Source: Myxococcales bacterium (GTDB lineage Bacteria; Myxococcota_A; Polyangia; Palsa-1104; JAEUJZ01). Taken from it: DNA of 64,000 bases. The notes under the pieces are model-generated. The model was not told where the DNA came from. It saw only the letters and a list, made by a program, of their open reading frames with translations, and searched no databases. This document shows, piece by piece, positions 58,607 to 64,000 of the stretch (the stretch's first letter is position 1; the number at the start of each line of letters is the position of its first letter). Both the position numbers and the translations under genes were made by a program. The stretch is taken from contig JAEUJZ010000093.1 in assembly GCA_016794505.1 (NCBI GenBank), positions 1-64,000 of the forward strand, written 5' to 3'.

Positions 58607-59923
58607 ATGGCTCTGCTGGAACTCGACGAAAATCACAACCACGCAAAAATCAAAGTGATTGGCGTGGGCGGAGGCGGCGGGAACGCCGTCAGCACGATGA
58701 TTCAAGGACGGCTCGAAGGCGTGGACTTCGTGGCCGCCAACACCGACCTGCAGGCGCTGGAGAGCAACCAGGCGCCGATCAAGATTCCCCTCGGTCAGCG
58801 CTTGACCAAAGGCCTGGGCGCTGGCGCCAACCCGGATATCGGTCGAAGCTCGGCTGAAGAAGACCGCGACCGCATCGCCGAAGTGCTGCAAGGCGCCGAC
58901 ATGGTCTTCGTCACGGCTGGCATGGGCGGCGGCACCGGCACTGGAGCAGCGCCGGTCATCGCCGAGGTCGCACGAGAGCTTGGCGCGCTGACCGTTGGCG
59001 TCGTCACCAAGCCCTTTCCTTTCGAGGGCAAGAAGCGCCGTCGCCAAGCGGAAGAGGGGATCATCAACCTGGCCCGCGCCGTCGATACGCTGATCACCAT
59101 TCCCAACGAGCGCCTCTTGTCCGTCGCCGGTCAGAAGACGACGATGCTCGATGCCTTCCGCAAAGCCGACGAGGTGCTGCTGAACGCGGTGCAGGGCATC
59201 AGCGACTTGATCACGATTCCAGGTCTGATCAACGTCGACTTCGCCGACGTAAAGACCATCATGTCGAACATGGGCCGCGCGCTCATGGGCACGGGTCGAG
59301 CGGTGGGCGAGCGACGCGCGATGGAAGCCGCGCAGCAGGCGATTAGCTCGCCGCTTTTGGAAGATGTCTCGATTACTGGGGCCACCGGCATCCTGATCAA
59401 CATCACGGGTGGGCCGGACCTGACGCTGTTTGAGGTCAATGAAGCCTCGTCGCTGATTCAAGAAGCAGCGCATGAAGAAGCCAACATCATCTTTGGCTCG
59501 GTGATCGATCCCAGCCTGATCGACGAAGTGCGGATTACCGTCATTGCGACCGGCTTTGACATGCACGCCGAAGATGCTCTTGAGCCGACCATCTACGTCG
59601 AGCGAGAGCGCCCCAGCCACCGCGCATCGACCTCGGTGCAGGTGCCCATTAGCTTCCAGCGCGCGGCCTCGACGGAAGTGCAGCCGGTCCATGTGGCTCC
59701 GCCTCCGCCGCCGACGCGCGAAGCCGCCAGCATGCCACCTGCCACCCCGGCCTCGGGACCGCGGCGGGATCGCGTCGCAACGCCGGTTCCTGCCGCTCCT
59801 CCCGGCTTGGGGACTGCGCGGGCAGCCCGGACGGCCATCGGTACGCGCCTGAATTTTGAAGACGAAGACTTCGACACGCCGACGTATCAGCGCCGCTCGG
59901 CTGCGACCGCCGTCCGCGAATAG
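58607..59923 (+). CDS. ftsZ: Cell division protein FtsZ
   Basis: 438 residues from the ATG at 58607, preceded by GGAGGAG. The tubulin-fold GTPase starts KIKVIGVGGGGGNAVSTM, with the GTP signature GGGTGTG (about 106-112), NERLL, and a synergy T7 loop NVDFADVKTIM. A variable Pro/Ala linker (about 325-410) precedes a tail NFEDEDFDTPTYQRR that resembles the conserved C-terminal peptide binding FtsA/ZipA. It polymerises at midcell. The gene lies outside a dcw cluster here: neighbours are DUF3160 and a secreted unknown. Confidence 0.97.
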   Translation: MALLELDENHNHAKIKVIGVGGGGGNAVSTMIQGRLEGVDFVAANTDLQALESNQAPIKIPLGQRLTKGLGAGANPDIGRSSAEEDRDRIAEVLQGADMVFVTAGMGGGTGTGAAPVIAEVARELGALTVGVVTKPFPFEGKKRRRQAEEGIINLARAVDTLITIPNERLLSVAGQKTTMLDAFRKADEVLLNAVQGISDLITIPGLINVDFADVKTIMSNMGRALMGTGRAVGERRAMEAAQQAISSPLLEDVSITGATGILINITGGPDLTLFEVNEASSLIQEAAHEEANIIFGSVIDPSLIDEVRITVIATGFDMHAEDALEPTIYVERERPSHRASTSVQVPISFQRAASTEVQPVHVAPPPPPTREAASMPPATPASGPRRDRVATPVPAAPPGLGTARAARTAIGTRLNFEDEDFDTPTYQRRSAATAVRE

Positions 59924-60047
59924 CTCGGCGCCGCCGCGCGCTGAAAGCCAGTCCACCTGCCCTCCTCTCCGTTTCCTCGCGCGCTCTTTCTTCTCCGTCG
60001 CAGAGCCTTGCTTCGCTGCCGCGTTCAGCGGCCCTTGGCTGCGCTGT

Positions 60048-60062
60048 GGGTTCAGTGAACCC
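60048..60062. terminator. Hairpin downstream of ftsZ
   Basis: GGGTTC-AGT-GAACCC forms a 6-bp stem 125 bases after the ftsZ stop. There is no T-tract, so it may terminate or simply be a palindrome. Confidence 0.35.
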
Positions 60063-60074
60063 CTTCGCCATCCT

Positions 60075-60125
60075 GTAGATCTACTTGACTGTACCCACCC
60101 CGACTAGCGACGATACGGACTAGCG
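60075..60125 (+). promoter_or_regulatory. Candidate promoter with palindrome and direct repeats
   Basis: GTAGATCTAC (60075-60084), a perfect 10-bp palindrome, abuts a TTGACT hexamer (60085-60090). GACTAGCG occurs at 60102-60109 and 60118-60125, 16 bp apart. A clear -10 is missing. It precedes the exported protein at 60207. Confidence 0.3.
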
Positions 60126-60206
60126 CGAAGGACCGTGTTCGCGGACCAGGGAAGGTACCTCGGCCAGCCCACGCGGTGCGCGCGAAGCCATAGGGGGCAT
60201 CTGTCG

Positions 60207-61682
60207 ATGAGAAACCATCTGACGCTATTGCGCTGTGCGGGCTTGCTTTTCCTCGTCGGGGGCACGAGCACGCTTTTGTACTCGACGACGCGCTGTACGA
60301 GCCGCTGTCCTTCCGAAGCTAGCCGCGCGGCCATGCCGTCGCAGATCGGTGTCGCTGTTTCACCCGACCAGACCGCAAGCCTGCCGCAGCCCTTCCAGCC
60401 CTGGCGTGCGACGCTCCTCGGCGAGGGTGTTCACCGCCTGCTGTCGAATGGCACTCCAGGCGCCTTGGATGCCAGCCAACGGCCAGCCGCTGGCTTCTAC
60501 ACGTACCGCCTCGCCAGGCCCGATATGGTCCAGAGCTTGTACCCCGATGCTAGCTGGCTGCCGAGCTACTACACCAAGGACGGCAAGTACACGGACATCA
60601 CGACCACGGTTGAGACGTTCACCTCGCAGTCGCTGCAGCGCGACGGCATCATCACGACGGGCGTTCACTATGATCCGCGCACGGGAAGCGTCACCATTCA
60701 GACCTCGCTGCCCAGCACGGCGGCGTCGTACTACGCCAAGATGCACCCAATGGTCATGACCTATGGTCAGCAGGCACTCGGCGGCGTGCAGCAGTGTCAG
60801 CAGACGAGCGGCTGCTGGGATCCGCACCCTGGCTATGCGCCGTGGGCGATGTTCCTGCCGTTTGGCCTGCCCATGGTCAACCAGATGGCCGTCACGTTCC
60901 TCGACTACCCGCCGTCGACATCGCTTAGCTATGGCGACTATCTCAACAACTTCACGATGAACCGCTGGACGCAGGTCATGCAAGCGGTCGGCATTCCCAA
61001 CCCGGTCCTTTATCAGACGACGGTGGATGCACGGCCAATCGCGGCGCCCGGCAGCGGACAGACGAACTATCTGCCCGACGCCACGACGTACTTCAACGAT
61101 CCCAACAGTCACTACTATCTGACGCCGATGATCTCGCTTCTGACGCAGCCGCCGACTGCTTGGGGCAACGCCTCGACGCGCCCGGTCACGGTGCTGGGCA
61201 CGCCAGCCCGCACGGCCTGGGGCAAGATCGTGAATCAGACGGTGAATGTGCTGTCGGTGGGAACCGTGCAGCTTCCCGGCGCTGCCGTGCCGACCGCCTG
61301 GGTCGCCGGCAATCACCCGGATGTGACCAGCTATCAGTGCTGCCCTGGCGATCCCAACAGCAACTGCGGTGGCTCGTACAACCTGGTCAGCGACGAGCAG
61401 ATCGATTTCCAGGTCCTGTGCATCACCCAGCTTCTTGCGCAGAGCCCAGGTCTGGATCCAAACAGCGCGGCGGCGGCCTGCAAGGCGCAGTGGGGCTTGC
61501 CCTTCTCAAGCCTGCCGGCCTCGTCGCAGCACGCGCTGTGCGTACAGGCCAAGCAAGACTATGAATACAAGTCCACCGGTCAGTGCAAGACGCCGCAGGA
61601 CGCTGAGGCCTTCTGCAACTACTACCAAAACAATCCGTGCCCGACGAATGTCTACACCTGCACGGTTCCTTCGGGTAGCTAG
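60207..61682 (+). CDS. Large exported protein of unknown function
   Basis: 491 residues from the ATG at 60207. A hydrophobic N-terminus (LLRCAGLLFLVGGTSTLLYS) acts as signal or anchor. The mature part has many Tyr, Asn, Pro and Thr residues (PGYAPWAMFLPFGLPMVNQMAVTFLDYPP; AWGKIVNQTVNVLSVGTVQLPGAAVPTAWVAGNHPDVTSYQCC), and a C-terminal cysteine-rich part (CCPGDPNSNCGG, CKTPQDAEAFCNYYQNNPCPTNVYTC). The GNHPD motif is not a phosphoesterase signature. No family known to me. AGGGGGC is the probable ribosome site. Confidence 0.75.
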   Translation: MRNHLTLLRCAGLLFLVGGTSTLLYSTTRCTSRCPSEASRAAMPSQIGVAVSPDQTASLPQPFQPWRATLLGEGVHRLLSNGTPGALDASQRPAAGFYTYRLARPDMVQSLYPDASWLPSYYTKDGKYTDITTTVETFTSQSLQRDGIITTGVHYDPRTGSVTIQTSLPSTAASYYAKMHPMVMTYGQQALGGVQQCQQTSGCWDPHPGYAPWAMFLPFGLPMVNQMAVTFLDYPPSTSLSYGDYLNNFTMNRWTQVMQAVGIPNPVLYQTTVDARPIAAPGSGQTNYLPDATTYFNDPNSHYYLTPMISLLTQPPTAWGNASTRPVTVLGTPARTAWGKIVNQTVNVLSVGTVQLPGAAVPTAWVAGNHPDVTSYQCCPGDPNSNCGGSYNLVSDEQIDFQVLCITQLLAQSPGLDPNSAAAACKAQWGLPFSSLPASSQHALCVQAKQDYEYKSTGQCKTPQDAEAFCNYYQNNPCPTNVYTCTVPSGS

Positions 61683-61718
61683 CTCATCGTCCCCGCCCCA
61701 TCCCTCGCTGGCTTCGGC

Positions 61719-63014
61719 CTACCCGAAGTCATAGTGCTTGGGAATCACGACGATCCCATCAATCACTTGAAAGCGTCGCAGGTCGGCTTCTAGATCGAAG
61801 CCGATCTCCGTGTTGGCCGGGACGCGCACGTTCTTGTCGATGATCGTGCGGCGGATGCGGCAGTGACGGCCAATGTCTACGCCTTCGTGCAGGATGGACT
61901 GGTGAACCTGCGAGTAGCTATTGACGCGCACGCGCGGCCCCAGCACCGACTCGCCGACGTGTCCACCCGAGACGATTGAGCCCTCGCTGACGAGCGAGTT
62001 GGTGGCATAGCCTACGCGGCGCACGCCTCCCGGCCCTTCCTCATCGAAGACGAACTTGGCGGGCGGAAGCGGTCGCATCCAGGTGTGCAGCGGCCAGCGC
62101 GGGTTGTACAGGTTGAACACGGGCACGATCTGCACCAAGTCCATGTTCGCCAGGAAGTACTGCTGAATTGTCCCGACATCGCGCCAGTAACCGCGCTCGC
62201 GTTCATCCATGCCTGGAATCGCGTTGCGCATGTAGTCATAGGCATAGATGCGCCGCTGCCCAACCATGTCGGGCAGGATGTTGCGCCCGAAGTCATGCTG
62301 GCTGCCGAGCTTGCCTTCTGCGTCCCGTAGCAGCTCTTCCACCAAGCTGCGCGTGTTGAAGATGTAGTTGCCCATCGATGCCAGCGCCCAGCCAGGCCGA
62401 CCGGGAATCTCGCGCGGCACCTCGGGCTTTTCGCTAAACGAGAGAATGCGCCACGACTCATCCACCTCGATCACGCCAAAGGATCGCGCCTCAGCGACGG
62501 GAACTGGCAGGGCGGCCACCGTGCATTCCGCTTCGACCTCCAAGTGAAAGTCGAGCATCTGGCGCACGTCCATCTTGTAGACGTGGTCGCCGCCAAAGAC
62601 CAAAACGATGTCGGGATCTTCGTCGGTGATGACATTGAGCGACTGATAGATGGCGTCCGCAGAGCCCTTGAACCACTCGCGCCCGCGACGCTGCTGTGCG
62701 GGTACCGCCTCGACGTACTGGTCCAGCATGGCCGCCAAGTGCCAGCCCCGGACTAAGTGGTTGTTGAGCGAGTCGCTCATGTACTGCGTCAGCACTTTGA
62801 TCTTGTGAAACCCCGAGTTCACCAAGTTCGACAAGACGAAGTCGATCAGGCGATAGCGTCCGCCGATCGGCACCGCGGGCTTGGCTCGGTCCTGCGTCAA
62901 GGGCCACAGACGGCGCCCTTCGCCACCAGCCAGCACCAACGCCAGAACGCGCGGCACCGGTCCCTGGTGAGGACGAAACTTGGGCTGACCTGGGATCGCA
63001 GAAAGCTCACTCAC
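61719..63014 (-). CDS. glgC: Glucose-1-phosphate adenylyltransferase (ADP-glucose pyrophosphorylase)
   Basis: 431 residues from a GTG at 63014, six bases after GGGAGG; the ATG at 63032 lacks a close ribosome site. Nucleotidyltransferase motif LAGGEGRRLWPLT, GGRYRLIDFVLSN, QYMSDSLNNHL, GSADAIYQS, FGGDHVYKMD, and SFSEKPE precede a left-handed beta-helix (NSYSQVHQSILHEGVDIGRHCRIRRTIIDKNV). It makes ADP-glucose for glycogen synthesis. Length fits allosteric bacterial GlgC. No glgA or glgB in this window. Confidence 0.96.
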   Translation of the reverse strand: MSELSAIPGQPKFRPHQGPVPRVLALVLAGGEGRRLWPLTQDRAKPAVPIGGRYRLIDFVLSNLVNSGFHKIKVLTQYMSDSLNNHLVRGWHLAAMLDQYVEAVPAQQRRGREWFKGSADAIYQSLNVITDEDPDIVLVFGGDHVYKMDVRQMLDFHLEVEAECTVAALPVPVAEARSFGVIEVDESWRILSFSEKPEVPREIPGRPGWALASMGNYIFNTRSLVEELLRDAEGKLGSQHDFGRNILPDMVGQRRIYAYDYMRNAIPGMDERERGYWRDVGTIQQYFLANMDLVQIVPVFNLYNPRWPLHTWMRPLPPAKFVFDEEGPGGVRRVGYATNSLVSEGSIVSGGHVGESVLGPRVRVNSYSQVHQSILHEGVDIGRHCRIRRTIIDKNVRVPANTEIGFDLEADLRRFQVIDGIVVIPKHYDFG

Positions 63015-63168
63015 GTGTGTCCTCCCTGCCATCGGGACAAAGCGGCCTCAGCGCCCTTCCCTTTGGCTGCGATACAGCGGCTTGGCACCCAGCGCAGGGA
63101 ACCGACGCGCAGCGACCTGCCACAAGACCCTGGCCCCCACTCAGCAGGCGTACAGCCCAGCATCGCGA

Positions 63169-64000
63169 CTAGCGGCCAAGAAGGAAATAGGCGACGGCGG
63201 CCAGAACCACGACCAGCGATACAACAAAGACAGCCACTGGAATGCGCGGCTTTGGCGCGGCCGCCGGCAGTTGCTTGCCGGCGGTGCCATCCAGCATGGA
63301 CTCCAGCGCAGCTGGGCCGGATGAGGGCGATACCGGCTTGCTCCCGGCGCTGCTCCGCCCGCTTGGGGGCAAGCTGGACTCGGACTCCAGCCCCCAGTTT
63401 CGTGTATCGATAAAGGCTTCGGGATTCAGCGGAGCATCCCCCGTCGGAACAGGAGGAGCCTTGCCCTCGCTGGCCACGTCATCAAGCGATGTGAAGTTCA
63501 GGATCTCATCCTGGATTAAGTCATCGATGAGCGACGGAGCTTTCTTAGGCTGTGGTGCCCGCTGGCGCTCGGACAGGCAGCGGTTGACGAGCTGTTCAAC
63601 ATCGCGCGCCGTGACCTTCAGGTTGTGCGCAAACAGGTACTGCGCCAGCGCGTCCCCCAGATCGTCCGCGCGCTGAAAGCGCTGGCTGGGATCTTTGGCC
63701 AGCGCTTTGCGAATGATCGCTTCCAGCTCGGCACTGACCTCGGGATTTTGTGGCGCCATGGCCGGCACATGCGCCTGCCGCACGGCGAGAACGGTCTTGT
63801 AGTCTGATTCGCCCTCGAACAAGCGCTTGCCGGTCAGAAGCTCGTACAGCAGGATTCCGACGGCAAACACATCGGCCCGGCGGTCGAGATCCTGCGCGTT
63901 GGCGGCCTCGGGCGACAGATAGCTAAACTTGCCCTTCACCACTCCGGGATCGGTGTGCTCAAGCTGAGAGGCCGCTTTCGCCAAGCCAAAGTCGGCCAGC
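63169..64000 (-). CDS. Ser/Thr protein kinase, C-terminal part (5' end cut by window edge)
   Basis: No start is in the window. The visible N-terminal residues read LADFGLAKAAS, the DFG loop, so the kinase ATP-binding lobe lies beyond 64000. KGKFSYLSPE replaces the common GTxxYMSPE, then DVFAVGILLYELLTGKRLF and DPSQRFQRADDL. After the kinase come helical residues with VTARDVEQLVNRCL, a Ser/Pro linker, and one C-terminal transmembrane helix (IPVAVFVVSLVVVLAAVAYFLLGR) with almost nothing after it, so the kinase faces the cytoplasm and ends at the membrane. Third kinase in the window. Confidence 0.93.
   Translation of the reverse strand, partial: LADFGLAKAASQLEHTDPGVVKGKFSYLSPEAANAQDLDRRADVFAVGILLYELLTGKRLFEGESDYKTVLAVRQAHVPAMAPQNPEVSAELEAIIRKALAKDPSQRFQRADDLGDALAQYLFAHNLKVTARDVEQLVNRCLSERQRAPQPKKAPSLIDDLIQDEILNFTSLDDVASEGKAPPVPTGDAPLNPEAFIDTRNWGLESESSLPPSGRSSAGSKPVSPSSGPAALESMLDGTAGKQLPAAAPKPRIPVAVFVVSLVVVLAAVAYFLLGR

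Noticed and set aside
58511..59956. Long open frame (481 codons) on the minus strand opposite ftsZ
   Set aside because: It is antisense to a certain ftsZ, has no domain or ribosome site, and long antisense frames are expected in GC-rich DNA with biased third positions.
1..64000. CRISPR arrays, tRNA or rRNA genes, IS elements, attachment sites
   Set aside because: No regularly spaced repeats, no tRNA-like cloverleaf ends, no transposase motif and no terminal inverted repeats were recognised by reading; a tRNAscan or IS search was not possible.

Overview
The window is about 64 kb of GC-rich DNA (roughly 63-66 % G+C by eye) with tight gene packing, many GTG and occasional TTG starts, and ATGA/TGATG stop-start overlaps. 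The gene content points to a predatory or social deltaproteobacterium of the Myxococcota type. It has three Hanks-type Ser/Thr kinases (one cut by the window edge), a membrane class III adenylate cyclase, a FrzS-like pseudo-receiver/coiled-coil protein, several exported proteins of unknown function, and cysteine-rich secreted lipoproteins of the kind common in that phylum. No rRNA, tRNA, IS element, phage, CRISPR array or integration site was seen. This looks like chromosomal sequence rather than a recent island.

Layout. 1-4.8 kb (minus): a B12-binding radical SAM protein cut by the left edge, then an operon running hpf, terC, Tat-exported dipeptide epimerase, beta-lactamase-like serine hydrolase. 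5.1-14 kb (plus): exported barrel-like protein, metallophosphoesterase, Smr protein, pentapeptide-repeat protein with a coupled 37-codon ORF, miaA, zinc-dependent phospholipase C-like protein, recD2 helicase, Cys-rich lipoprotein. 14-20 kb: TusA-like protein divergent from a GH5 (GH5_12-like) glycosidase, a 5'-nucleotidase, and two exported or anchored unknowns. 20.5-22.7 kb: small membrane protein, tatD and tcdA-like operon. 22.7-26.3 kb (minus): FrzS-like giant coiled-coil protein and a coupled unknown, divergent from a paraoxonase-like propeller. 27.7-31.6 kb (minus): glyoxalase II-like hydrolase, GT2 glycosyltransferase, acyl-CoA ligase. 31.7-33.4 kb: exported barrel-like protein and Cys-rich lipoprotein.

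33.4-38.4 kb (minus): unknown protein, coiled-coil Ser/Thr kinase, DprE1-like oxidase, DprE2-like reductase, alpha/beta hydrolase. 39.1-41.1 kb: acyltransferase and an SDR-like protein without the catalytic Tyr/Lys. 41.4-45.4 kb: membrane Ser/Thr kinase, adenylate cyclase, DUF1295 membrane protein. 45.6-50 kb: FtsX permease, HlyD adaptor and ATPase export operon. 50-55 kb (minus): pirin, SPASM radical SAM protein and an exported GH94-like lipoprotein. 55-60 kb: membrane-anchored DUF3160 protein divergent from ftsZ. 60-64 kb: exported unknown, glgC, and the C-terminus of a third Ser/Thr kinase.

Themes. Much of the window is cell-envelope work: murein-peptide processing, possible arabinosyl-lipid donor synthesis, glycan breakdown, lipid acyl transfer and cell division. 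It is mixed with signalling (three kinases, cyclase, pseudo-receiver) and housekeeping (miaA, tatD, tcdA, hpf, recD2, ftsZ, glgC). The non-coding findings I rate highest are a two-hairpin leader on hpf with the Shine-Dalgarno sequence in a loop, a dyad-rich AT island before the second kinase, and dyads before the pirin, ftsZ and GH5 genes. I did not find a clearly new defence or mobile system. The most unusual protein-level items are the exported epimerase/serine-hydrolase pair, the exported GH94-like lipoprotein beside a SPASM radical SAM enzyme, the FrzS-like protein, and the DprE1/DprE2 pair next to a coiled-coil kinase.
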